Shown here one piece after another: positions 35,005 through 42,701 of a DNA stretch of 64,000 nucleotides; within the stretch, counting starts at the first letter, position 1, and each line of letters begins with the position of its first letter. The notes under the pieces were generated by a model that had not been told where the DNA came from, made no database searches, and was given only the letters and a program-made list of their open reading frames with translations. The translations under genes and the position numbers were made by a program. Source of the stretch: Bradyrhizobium sp. CB1717 (lineage in GTDB: Bacteria > Pseudomonadota > Alphaproteobacteria > Rhizobiales > Xanthobacteraceae); the NCBI RefSeq assembly GCF_029714325.1, contig NZ_CP121666.1:5332001-5396000 (forward strand), in the 5' to 3' direction.

Positions 35005-35952
35005 ATGCCCGTTGTGCTCGATCCCGATGCCGCCGCAGTCTACAGGGCCTTCCAGGAGGCCGGTCGCCCCGCCTACGAGACCCTGACCGCGCCGGAGGCC
35101 CGCGCCTATTACCTGCAGGCGCGCTTTGCCACCAACCCGGAGCCGCCGGAACTCGGCCGCGTCACCTCTCTCGCGATCCCGGCGCCGCACGGGGAGATTC
35201 CCGCCCGCCTCTACATTCCGAACGAGCCGCGCCGGCGCGAGGGCCTGTCGCCCGCGCTGGTATTCTTCCACGGCGGCGGCTGGGTGATCGGCGATCTCGA
35301 CTCCCACGACGTGGTCTGCCGCCAGCTTGCGGATTCAGGCGCGCTGATCGTGATCTCGGTCGACTACCGCCTCGCGCCCGAGCACAAGTTTCCAGCCGCC
35401 GCCGATGACGCGATTGCCGCAACGAGATGGATTGCCGCCCATGCGCGCGAGCTTGGCATCGACGCCTCCCGCCTCTCGATCGGCGGCGACAGCGCCGGCG
35501 GCAATCTCGCCGCGGTCGTTGCGCTCGCCGCCCGCGACGCGGGCGGCCCCGCGATCGCCGGCCAGCTGCTGATCTATCCGGCGACCGATTTCGCCATGAC
35601 GCACGGCTCGCACCGCGAGCCCGAGACCAGCGTGCTGCTGACCCATTCGGTGATCCGCTGGTTCCGCGATCACTATCTCAACGGCGCCACCGACATCCAC
35701 GACTGGCGGGCCTCGCCGGCGCGCGCGCAAGACCTCGCGGGCCTGCCGCCGGCCTATGTGCTGACCGCCGGCGCCGATCCCCTGCGCGACGAAGGCGATG
35801 AATATGCCGCGCGCCTGAAGCAGGCCGGCGTGCCCGTCGCGTACAAGCACTATCCCGGCCAGTTCCACGGCTTCTTCACCATGGGCAAGCTCTTGCAGCA
35901 GGCCAATGTCGCCGTGAGCGAGATCGGCGCGTGGTTGAAGGGATTGGGATGA
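35005..35952 (+). CDS. Alpha/beta hydrolase, hormone-sensitive-lipase family esterase
   Basis: A 315-residue cytosolic esterase. Family IV signatures are clear: the oxyanion-hole motif 'LVFFHGGGWVIGDLDSHD', the nucleophile elbow 'GGDSAGGNLAAVVAL', the acidic residue in 'TAGADPLRDEGDEYA' and the catalytic His in 'YPGQFHGFFTMG'. The family cleaves short acyl esters; the natural substrate is unknown. GGAGG lies nine bases upstream of the ATG. Its stop overlaps the next gene's start (ATGA at 35949), so the two are translationally coupled. Confidence 0.92.
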   Translation: MPVVLDPDAAAVYRAFQEAGRPAYETLTAPEARAYYLQARFATNPEPPELGRVTSLAIPAPHGEIPARLYIPNEPRRREGLSPALVFFHGGGWVIGDLDSHDVVCRQLADSGALIVISVDYRLAPEHKFPAAADDAIAATRWIAAHARELGIDASRLSIGGDSAGGNLAAVVALAARDAGGPAIAGQLLIYPATDFAMTHGSHREPETSVLLTHSVIRWFRDHYLNGATDIHDWRASPARAQDLAGLPPAYVLTAGADPLRDEGDEYAARLKQAGVPVAYKHYPGQFHGFFTMGKLLQQANVAVSEIGAWLKGLG

Positions 35953-36992
35953 CAGTCCCGTCGCACTCCGCACCAACGACGCAGATGCCTTCCCTCCTCA
36001 AAACCCTCCTCGCCCTCCCCCTTCGCGCCCTGACCTGGCTCGGCGACCAGGGCACGCGCGCCGTGGCGGCCATCGCGTTCATCGCGGTCGCGGTGCCGCC
36101 GCTCGGCGCGCTGCTGCGCCCCTACGTGACCGAGGCGATCCTCTGCCTGCTCTGCATCTCCTTCATGCGGGTCGATCTCGTGGCGCTGTACGGCCATCTC
36201 CGCCGGCCTGCCTTGATCGCCGGCGCGACGGCCTGGACCACGATCGCCGTGCCGCTGATCGTCGGACTGCTCGCCCATGGCAGCGGGCTCGACAGAAGCT
36301 CGCCCGGCCTCTTCCTCGCGCTGATGCTCCAGGCCATGGCCTCGCCGATGATGGCAGCGCCCGCGCTCGCAGCGCTGATCGGCCTCGATGCGACGCTCCC
36401 CCTGGTCACGCTGGTCACCGCGACCGCGCTCGTGCCCTTCACCGCCTCATTGTTCGCGAGCCTGTTTCTCGGCGGCATGCTCAGCATCTCGCCGCTCACG
36501 CTCGGCCTGAAGCTGCTCGGCATCCTCGCGGCATCGCTGATTGGCGCGACGGCAATCCGCTGGATTGTCGGCGCCGCTGCGATCCGCCGCCACAAGCGGC
36601 CGATCGACGGTTTCAACATCCTCATCCTGCTGGTCTTCGCCTCCGCCGTGATGGGCGACGTGGCGCATGACTTCGTCGCCGATCCCGTGTTCACGATCGG
36701 CGTCGCGCTGCTCGCCTTCGCGGTTTATTTCACCCTGCTCGCCGTGACGACGCTGATCTTCCGCCGCGCCGGCACCGAGCGTGCGTTTGCGATCGGCCTG
36801 ATGGTGTCACAGCGCAATCTCGGCCTGATGCTGGCGGCGACCGCGGGCGCGCTGCCGCCGACGACCTGGCTCTATTTCGCGCTGACGCAGTTTCCGATCC
36901 ATCTTGCGCCCTATCTGCTGACGCCGATCGCGCGGCGCCTGACAGCGCGCAGCGGCGGCGCAGGCGCGGCGACAGCAGACAGGGCGAGCTAG
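35949..36992 (+). CDS. SBF/BASS-like sodium symporter family membrane protein
   Basis: A 347-residue protein with about nine to ten hydrophobic helices. 'VSQRNLGLMLAATAGALP' resembles the conserved unwound helix of bile acid:sodium symporter (BASS/SBF) proteins, and the paired 'MLQAMASPMMAAPALAALIGLDATLPL' resembles the other crossover. BASS proteins import organic anions with sodium. No substrate can be inferred beyond a possible link to the esterase gene, to which it is coupled by ATGA. It ends seven bases before the convergent methyltransferase pseudogene. Confidence 0.7.
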   Translation: MTVPSHSAPTTQMPSLLKTLLALPLRALTWLGDQGTRAVAAIAFIAVAVPPLGALLRPYVTEAILCLLCISFMRVDLVALYGHLRRPALIAGATAWTTIAVPLIVGLLAHGSGLDRSSPGLFLALMLQAMASPMMAAPALAALIGLDATLPLVTLVTATALVPFTASLFASLFLGGMLSISPLTLGLKLLGILAASLIGATAIRWIVGAAAIRRHKRPIDGFNILILLVFASAVMGDVAHDFVADPVFTIGVALLAFAVYFTLLAVTTLIFRRAGTERAFAIGLMVSQRNLGLMLAATAGALPPTTWLYFALTQFPIHLAPYLLTPIARRLTARSGGAGAATADRAS

Positions 36993-36999
36993 GCCGCTC

Positions 37000-37805
37000 T
37001 CATGCCGGCGCTCCGGCAGGTTTCGACGCCTTGAAGATATAGCGATTGGTGCTGAAGAAATATTGTCCCGCCCCGTCGAGGCGCTCGAACTCGCTGTGCC
37101 ATGCAGCGAGATCATCGACGGAGACGTCGTTCGTGCGGCCGACGAAATCCCGGATTCCCTGCGCCAGTCCCTTGCTGTAGCTCTCGTCATCGTACCGCAA
37201 ATTGAGAATCGGAAAGACGGACGCGCCGTCCAGACGAAATCCGGCATTGATCAGTCTTAAGGCCATCGACCTGGGCAGACGCGGATGGGCGCAATGCGCC
37301 TCCCATGATTTCATCACGGCCGCCATGCGTTCCCGGTTGTCGGAATGCCAGACCACGGCGTCCCAATCCGTTGCGACAAAAATCGTTCGGCCGCCCGGTT
37401 TCAGGACGCGACATGTTTCGATGAGGACGCGGTCGACATCGGGCACGTACTCGGCGACCTGAGTGCACACGACGGCTCGAACGATGCGTCGGGCTGGCCC
37501 AAGTCGGTCGCGTTGCCGAGGGCATATGAAATCCACTCCGACGCCTTCTGCCGATTGCAGACGGCGATCAGATCGGTCGACACATCGATGCCTACGACGG
37601 ATCCATGAGGCCCGACGAGTTCAGCCATGCTTTCGCAGAGATAGCCGGGACCGCATCCGATATCGAGAACACGCTCGCCGGCAGACAGATCGAGCTGCCG
37701 GATGGTCTCCGCGCGCTGGGCCTTCACATCGCCCGTGAGATAGATCCGCTGGAGCCGCTTCGCGTTCTCATTGCTGTACTCCATTCCGCTCATCGTCGCC
37801 TCCAT
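37000..37805 (-). pseudogene. SAM-dependent methyltransferase, single-base frameshift
   Basis: The first part (37805 to about 37477) encodes a normal class I methyltransferase start, with SAM motif 'GERVLDIGCGPGYLCESMAELVG' and the acidic 'VVGIDVS'. The frame is lost after '...DLGQPDASF'. The rest of the fold ('AVVCTQVAEYVPDVDRVLIETCRVLKPGG' to '...YIFKASKPAGAPA') continues in another frame to 37000. A single base missing between 37476 and 37477 accounts for it; restored, the protein is about 268 residues. All other parts are intact, so this is either a recent mutation or a sequencing error. It converges on the SBF-like gene. Confidence 0.8.
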
Positions 37806-37828
37806 GGTCGCACGGCAAGTGAGACGTC

Positions 37829-38767
37829 CTACCCCGTCCGCGCCGCGCGCCGCAGCGCCTGCGGCGGCTGGCCGAAGGCACGGATGAAGGCGCGGCGCAT
37901 GCGCTCGGGGTCGCGGAAGCCGGTCGTTTCCGCAACGAGCTCGATCGCCTCGCGCGAGGACTGCACGCGATCGCGCGCAACCTCGAGCCGGAGCCGCTCG
38001 ACCGCCTTGGAGGGCGTGGTGCCGGTCTCGGCAGCGAAGGCGCGGGCAAAATGCCGCGCGCTCATCCCGGCGCGATCGGCGAGCTCCTCCACGGTCAGCG
38101 GCGCGTCGAGATTTTCGCGCGCCCAGGACAGCAGCGCGCCGAAGCGGCCGTTCGGCGCCTTCAACTCCAGCAGCGAGGAGAACTGCGACTGGCCGCCGCT
38201 GCGGCGGTGGTACAGCACGAGCTGCCGCGCCGTCGCCTGCGCGATCTCCTCGCCGTGGTCCTCGGTGACCATCGCCAGCGCGAGGTCAATTCCCGCGCTG
38301 ATGCCCGCCGACGTCCACACGTGACCGTCGCGGGTAAAAATCTGGTCCGGCTCGAACTTCACCCTCGGATAGCGCGCGACGAACTCGCGCGTCCGGCCCC
38401 AATGCGTCGTGGCGCGGCGGCCGTCGAGCAGGCCGGCTTCGGCGAGCACAAAGGCGCCCGAACAGACGCTGGCGACCCGCACCCGGCGCTTGGCCAGCCG
38501 TTGCACGAAGGCCAGCGTGACCTCGCAGCGCGCGGCCTCCGCAACGCCGGCGCCGCCCGCGATGACGAGCGTCGTGATGGCATTCGCCGACTTGATATCT
38601 CGCGCCATCATCTCGACACCCGACGAGCTGCGTACGAGCCCCGCCTTCGCCGCCAGCACCCGCAGCGCAAGCGGCTTGCCGGACGCACGCGCCGCGATCT
38701 CGAATACCGAGATCGGACCTGCCGCGTCGAGCAGCTGGAAGTCCGGGAAGATCAGGATGCCAATCAT
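37829..38767 (-). CDS. GlxA-family transcriptional regulator (DJ-1/PfpI + AraC)
   Basis: A 312-residue regulator. Residues about 1-170 are a DJ-1/PfpI fold ('MIGILIFPDFQLLDAAGPISVFE', nucleophile-elbow Cys in 'VASVCSGAFVLAEAGLLDG', 'TTHWGR'). Residues about 205-305 are an AraC DNA-binding domain with two helix-turn-helices ('TVEELADRAGMSARHFARAFAAETGTTPS', 'AIELVAETTGFRDPERMRRAFIRAFG'). GlxA/FtrA-type regulators respond to small nitrogenous metabolites. It is divergent from a DJ-1/PfpI enzyme gene, its most probable target. Confidence 0.93.
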   Translation of the reverse strand: MIGILIFPDFQLLDAAGPISVFEIAARASGKPLALRVLAAKAGLVRSSSGVEMMARDIKSANAITTLVIAGGAGVAEAARCEVTLAFVQRLAKRRVRVASVCSGAFVLAEAGLLDGRRATTHWGRTREFVARYPRVKFEPDQIFTRDGHVWTSAGISAGIDLALAMVTEDHGEEIAQATARQLVLYHRRSGGQSQFSSLLELKAPNGRFGALLSWARENLDAPLTVEELADRAGMSARHFARAFAAETGTTPSKAVERLRLEVARDRVQSSREAIELVAETTGFRDPERMRRAFIRAFGQPPQALRRAARTG

Positions 38768-38785
38768 GGGCCGCTCCGAATGAAA

Positions 38786-38820
38786 TGTCCGAAATAGAGG
38801 GAATTACGCCATTTTGGACA
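38786..38820. promoter_or_regulatory. Candidate operator: inverted repeat TGTCCGAAAT-N15-ATTTTGGACA
   Basis: Ten-base arms at 38786-38795 and 38811-38820 are inverted repeats with one mismatch and a 15-bp spacer. The site lies in the 104-bp gap between the GlxA-type regulator and the divergent isonitrile-hydratase-like gene. AraC-type regulators often use sites of this span, so it is a likely operator for one or both. Confidence 0.55.
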
Positions 38821-38871
38821 GAAGGGCATCATGCCAGTTTGCGCCCGTCAAGCTCTTCATTGGAGGTTCTC

Positions 38872-39558
38872 ATGTCGGCGCCACTCCAGATTGGACTTTT
38901 GGTGTTCCCGCGCGTCACCCAGCTCGACTTCACCGGCCCGTTGCAGGTGTTCTCCGCCGTGCCCGGCGCCCAGCTGCACTTGATCTGGAAGCGGATCGAG
39001 CCGGTGCCGAGCGATTCCGCGCTCATCGTGACGCCGACCACGACATTCGCCGACTGCCCGCAACTCGACGTGATCTGCGTGCCCGGCGGCCGCGGCACTG
39101 ACGACCTGCTCAATGACGAGGAGGTGCTCGACTTCCTGCGCCGGCAGGCCGGGAGCGCCAAATACGTCACCTCGGTCTGCACGGGTTCGCTGGCGCTCGG
39201 CGCCGCCGGCCTGTTGAAGGGTTACCGCGCCGCCACCCATTGGAGCGCGATGGAGATGCTCAGCCAGTTCGGCGCGACGCCGACTAAGACGCGCGTCTGC
39301 GTCGATCGCAATCGCGTGACGGGCGGCGGCGTCACCGCGGGAATCGATTTCGCGCTGACGCTGGTGTCGATCCTGGTCAACCGCACCGCGGCGGAGGCGA
39401 TCCAGCTCGGGATCGAATACAATCCGGCGCCGCCGTTCAATTCCGGCTCGCCCGATACCGCGCCCGACGAGGTCCTTGCTCGCGTCAAGGAGCGCATCGC
39501 GCCTTTGCAGGCCTACCGCCTCGATGCCGTCGAACGCGCGGCGGCGCGAGTGATGTAG
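38872..39558 (+). CDS. inhA: DJ-1/PfpI family protein, isonitrile hydratase-like
   Basis: A 228-residue protein, the same length as I recall for Pseudomonas isonitrile hydratase InhA, which hydrates isonitriles to N-substituted formamides. The DJ-1 fold is evident: 'QIGLLVFPRVTQLDFTGPLQVFS', acidic residue in that strand, nucleophile Cys103 in 'YVTSVCTGSLALGAAGLL', and 'RAATHWSAMEMLSQFGA'. GGAGG ends about seven bases before the ATG. Divergent from a GlxA regulator. The enzymatic assignment rests on overall resemblance and length; other members of the family are proteases, chaperones or glyoxalases. Confidence 0.75.
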   Translation: MSAPLQIGLLVFPRVTQLDFTGPLQVFSAVPGAQLHLIWKRIEPVPSDSALIVTPTTTFADCPQLDVICVPGGRGTDDLLNDEEVLDFLRRQAGSAKYVTSVCTGSLALGAAGLLKGYRAATHWSAMEMLSQFGATPTKTRVCVDRNRVTGGGVTAGIDFALTLVSILVNRTAAEAIQLGIEYNPAPPFNSGSPDTAPDEVLARVKERIAPLQAYRLDAVERAAARVM

Positions 39559-39640
39559 GCATTCCACCTTCGGTGGTGGAACTGAGGTTTTGGGGGACGA
39601 GTTAAGCCCGCACGAAACTCACGGCATCCGGAGCGCAATC

Positions 39641-40360
39641 ATGGAGCATCTCCACTACCCCAACGAAAGCACCGAGTATCGTGCCGCGCGAAATGCGTTG
39701 CTGGACGAGGAGATTGCCCTCCGGGCTCAGATTGAGGCCGTTTCCGCCAGGCGTCGCGCGCTGCCGCTCGGCGGCGAGGTGCCCCGGGATTACGTCTTCG
39801 AGCGCATCGGCAAAACGAGCATGCCGGAACAGGTCAGGATGTCGGAGCTGTTCGGCCCGCATGACACGCTGATCCTGTACAGCTTCATGTATGGGCCGGA
39901 GCGCGAGCTGCCCTGCCCCGGCTGCACCCATTTGCTTGACGGGCTCGACGGCGCCGCACGGCATATCGGCGAGCGTGCAGCGCTTCACATCGTTGCGAAA
40001 TCGCCGATCGCGCGTCTCGCCGCCTGGGCTCACGAACGCGGTTGGGAACATCTGTCGCTGCTGTCCACCGCCGGCAACAGCTTTGATGCGGACTACTTCG
40101 GCGATACCTCGAAATTCCCCAAGGGTATGCGTGCGCAGCACCACGTTCCCGACGGGCAGAACTGGGACGAGACGATCTTCAACGTCTTCAGGAAAGCGAA
40201 TGGCAAGATCAGGCACTTCTGGGGCTCGGAGATGAGCTTCGCGCCGCCCGCGCCGAAGCAGCATCATCGCGCCGGTGATCTGGTCGATCCGCTCTGGGGC
40301 CTGCTCGACATGACGCCTGAAGGCCGCGGCGACTTCTTCCCGAAGGTGCGCTACGACTGA
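39641..40360 (+). CDS. DUF899 family (thioredoxin-like) protein
   Basis: A 239-residue protein of DUF899, a thioredoxin-fold family. Typical sequences are 'LLDEEIALRAQIEAVSARRRALPLGGEVPRDYVF', 'LILYSFMYGPERELPCPGCTHLLDGLDGA' with a CPGC pair, 'WAHERGWEHLSLLSTAGNSFDADY', and 'NVFRKANGKIRHFWGSEM'. The biochemical role is unknown; the CPGC pair suggests redox chemistry. The ATG at 39641 fits the conserved start. It stands alone on this strand and is followed by a terminator. Confidence 0.87.
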   Translation: MEHLHYPNESTEYRAARNALLDEEIALRAQIEAVSARRRALPLGGEVPRDYVFERIGKTSMPEQVRMSELFGPHDTLILYSFMYGPERELPCPGCTHLLDGLDGAARHIGERAALHIVAKSPIARLAAWAHERGWEHLSLLSTAGNSFDADYFGDTSKFPKGMRAQHHVPDGQNWDETIFNVFRKANGKIRHFWGSEMSFAPPAPKQHHRAGDLVDPLWGLLDMTPEGRGDFFPKVRYD

Positions 40361-40396
40361 GGCGCACAAACCGGCTGACGAAGTGGCGTCAAAGAA

Positions 40397-40426
40397 AAAG
40401 GCCGCTCGGTTTCCCAAGCGGCCTTT
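40397..40426 (+). terminator. Terminator after the DUF899 gene
   Basis: Ten-base arms AAAGGCCGCT and AGCGGCCTTT pair perfectly across a ten-base loop, 37 bp after the stop. A- and T-rich arm ends make it potentially bidirectional. Confidence 0.82.
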
Positions 40427-40486
40427 CCTGTCTCACGGCGGCTGCACATTCACATCGGGCGATTTCGGAGCTTCCTGACCGGGGGC

Positions 40487-40686
40487 CTATCTCCCGATCG
40501 AGTCCTTGTCGGCGGCCGCTGCATTTCGGGACAGTCGCGAGCTGTTGCCCGAACCGAACGCGATGGTCTCCCATCTCCGTAAGATGGGATCATTGAGCCG
40601 CATCGCCCGTATCAGTGCAACGCCCGCGCAAGCAACATCCCCGCTGTTCCCGTTGTCCACAGCGGCGTAGCGGGATGCAGGTGCAT
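40487..40686 (-). pseudogene. Possible frameshifted small membrane protein gene
   Basis: From the ATG at 40686 the frame reads 'MHLHPATPLWTTGTAGMLLARAL' and then stops. A second frame continues 'LIRAMRLNDPILRRWETIAFGSG...' to a stop at 40487. Omitting five bases near 40612 would join them into a protein of about 65 residues with one hydrophobic helix. Both halves look protein-like, but there is no visible ribosome binding site and I do not recognise the family. It may be a pseudogene or noncoding sequence. Confidence 0.3.
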
Positions 40687-40715
40687 CCAGTCGAACGATG
40701 GAAGACGCGGGTGGT

Positions 40716-41123
40716 CTAGCCGGGCGTCCAGGGCTGGTAGTCGCCGGTCGCCTTGGGACGCTTGCCGCTGGCGAGCGTCGAGCCGGAGGGCCGGTAGGCC
40801 TTGGCCGTGCCGGTGAGATTCGGCTGGTGCGGCTTTTCCCACTCGCGGGGCTGGTAGTTGATCTCGGTCGGCGGGGTGTCGACGACGTGATGAATCCAGC
40901 CATGCCAGGCCGGCGGGATGCGGCTCGCCTCGGCATAGCCATTATAGATCACCCAGCGCCGCTCGAAGCCGAGGGTCGGATCGATCTCCCCGCCGCGGGT
41001 GCGATAATAGAGGTTGCCCTGCTCGTCCTGGCCGACCAGCTCCCCGTACCGCTTGGTCCAGAGCTGGGTGCCAAACGTCTGGCCACTCCACCAGGTGAAG
41101 AACTTGAGAAAGAATTGTTTCAT
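40716..41123 (-). CDS. NADH:ubiquinone oxidoreductase accessory subunit NDUFA12 family
   Basis: A 135-residue protein homologous to the mitochondrial complex I subunit B17.2/NDUFA12, found in alphaproteobacterial complex I. Signatures: 'FTWWSGQTFGTQLWTKRYGELVGQDEQGN', 'YYRTRGG', 'ERRWVIYNGYAEASRIPPAWHGWIHHVVD' and 'WEKPHQPNLTGTAKAYRPSGS'. The ATG at 41123 begins the conserved part. It sits on the matrix/cytoplasmic side of complex I. In relatives it lies next to the DUF2155 gene; here about 6 kb separates them. Confidence 0.93.
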   Translation of the reverse strand: MKQFFLKFFTWWSGQTFGTQLWTKRYGELVGQDEQGNLYYRTRGGEIDPTLGFERRWVIYNGYAEASRIPPAWHGWIHHVVDTPPTEINYQPREWEKPHQPNLTGTAKAYRPSGSTLASGKRPKATGDYQPWTPG

Positions 41124-41363
41124 GCGGCAAGGCCCTGCTTCGTCGGGTCCTGATGCCATCCGGAGGGCGAAATGTCCAGTTCGCCGGGTGCGGCCACGCC
41201 CCGCCACAAATGCGCGCCCTGGACCGGCTTCCGCCGCAAATCGGACGCGATCCGTTCATGCCGGGTACAGCGGTCCGGTGAGACGCTTCCTCACACGCAA
41301 ACCGGCGTGATCCAGGAACCACCGCCCTGTCGTGGGGTTGGCTTCCGGGAAAGGAGTTTGATC

Positions 41364-42044
41364 ATGAAAAGTCTGAAAGTCTTGAGCGCGGCAGCCACCT
41401 TGGCGCTGGTTCTTCCGCTGGCGACGCCGAGCTTCGCACAGGGCCATGGTGGTCGCGGCGGTGGTGGCGGTGGCGGGGGTGCTCACTTTGGCGGCGGCGG
41501 CGGCGCGAGGATTGGCGGCGGCGGCGCGGCCTTCCACGGCGGCGGCGGCAATTTCGGGGCCGGCGCGGCGATGCGCCCGAGCGGTGGCAACTTCGCGGCC
41601 GGCGCAGCGGTGCGTCCGAGCGGCGGCAGTTTCGCGGCCGGCACGGCGGTACGTCCGAGCAGCGGTTTCGTAGGCGGCATGGCGAGCCGTCCCACCGTAG
41701 CGCCGTCCTTCAGCGGGCCGCGCAGCGTCGCAACCGCGGGCAATTGGCAAGGCGGCAGCGGCAATTGGAGCGGTCGTCGCTGGCACCATCGTGGTGGCGG
41801 ATTCTGGCCCGGCTTCGCGGCCGGTGCCGCGATCGGCGGCCTCGGCTCGTATGCCTATTACGGCGGCGGGTACTACGACGACCCCTACTACTATGGCGAC
41901 AGTTACTATGACGAGCCGTCAGTGGCGGTGGTGCCCGACGGTGGCGGCGATTCCGCGGCCTACTGCGCGCAGCGTTACAGATCGTATGATCCGGCCTCCG
42001 GCACATATCTCGGCTATGACGGTCAGCGTCATCCCTGCCCGTAA
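41364..42044 (+). CDS. Exported Gly-rich protein with BA14K-like C terminus
   Basis: A 226-residue exported protein; the ATG at 41364 has AAGGAG upstream and gives a signal peptide (cleavage near 'TPSFAQG'). Residues about 27-65 are almost pure Gly with Ala and His. Next come three copies of a 14-residue unit of the form GxAxRPSxGxFxxG (residues about 66-108). A hydrophobic 'GFWPGFAAGAAIGGLGS' and a Tyr-rich stretch lead to 'YCAQRYRSYDPASGTYLGYDG', the BA14K motif of rhizobial/brucellar surface proteins. Some BA14K proteins are immunoreactive or lectin-like; the role here is unknown. Confidence 0.8.
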   Translation: MKSLKVLSAAATLALVLPLATPSFAQGHGGRGGGGGGGGAHFGGGGGARIGGGGAAFHGGGGNFGAGAAMRPSGGNFAAGAAVRPSGGSFAAGTAVRPSSGFVGGMASRPTVAPSFSGPRSVATAGNWQGGSGNWSGRRWHHRGGGFWPGFAAGAAIGGLGSYAYYGGGYYDDPYYYGDSYYDEPSVAVVPDGGGDSAAYCAQRYRSYDPASGTYLGYDGQRHPCP

Positions 42045-42070
42045 GCGGACCGAACACGTTTGAAGGAAGA

Positions 42071-42097
42071 GGCGTCGCAGCAATGCGGCGCCTTTTT
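42071..42097 (+). terminator. Rho-independent terminator after the BA14K-like gene
   Basis: GGCGTCGCA and TGCGGCGCC form a nine-base-pair stem (one G-T pair) with a four-base loop, followed by five T residues, 27 bp after the stop. Confidence 0.88.
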
Positions 42098-42290
42098 CGC
42101 GAGTGTCATACCCGTCACCTGTTTCGCGTGTATCGGACTCAGCGGGTCAACGTTGCGTACAAGTTGATGCATCGGGACCCCTATTCACCGCACCGTGCAT
42201 ATCTACCCTGATCCAATCCAAAATTGACCCGACCCACGATTCGCGGATATCACCATTGCCTGTGGGGACTTCGATCTACTGGGAAGTGTC

Positions 42291-42701
42291 ATGCCGCGTA
42301 TCCTCGTGGTAGATGACGATCCGATGGTCGGTGCGACCATCGAGGTCCTCCTCCAACGTCAGGGCTTCGACGTCACGCTGGCTGACGGCGGCGAAACGGG
42401 ATTGGCTGCGCTGGAAGCGCAGGCCTACGACGTGATGCTGGTCGATATCTTCATGCCGCACATGCGCGGCTTCGAATCCATCCGCATCTTTCACGAGCGC
42501 GCGCCGGCGATTCCGCTGATCGCGATGTCCGGCTATGCCTTCGCCTCGTCCGCCTCGCCCTCTCCCGATTTCCTGCGCATGGCGCTGGAGCTCGGCGCGA
42601 GCCGCTGCCTGCGCAAGCCGTTCACGCCGGAAGCGCTGCTGACCAGCATCCGGGAATGTCTCGCCGGCGAGAGCGCAAAGGACAAGAAAGAAGCCCCTTG
42701 A
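42291..42701 (+). CDS. Single-domain response regulator
   Basis: A 136-residue receiver domain: acidic pair in 'RILVVDDDPMVGATIEVLL', phosphoacceptor Asp in 'YDVMLVDIFMPHMRGFES', Ser/Thr position in 'PLIAMSGYAF' and Lys in 'RCLRKPFTPEALL'. There is no output domain. It precedes and is translationally coupled to the hybrid kinase gene (TGA overlapping a TTG at 42698), so the two form a phosphorelay module. Confidence 0.92.
   Translation: MPRILVVDDDPMVGATIEVLLQRQGFDVTLADGGETGLAALEAQAYDVMLVDIFMPHMRGFESIRIFHERAPAIPLIAMSGYAFASSASPSPDFLRMALELGASRCLRKPFTPEALLTSIRECLAGESAKDKKEAP

Noticed and set aside
41315..41338. EcfG promoter upstream of the BA14K-like gene
   Set aside because: GGAAC is followed at 16 bp by GGTT, not CGTT; a near match only.
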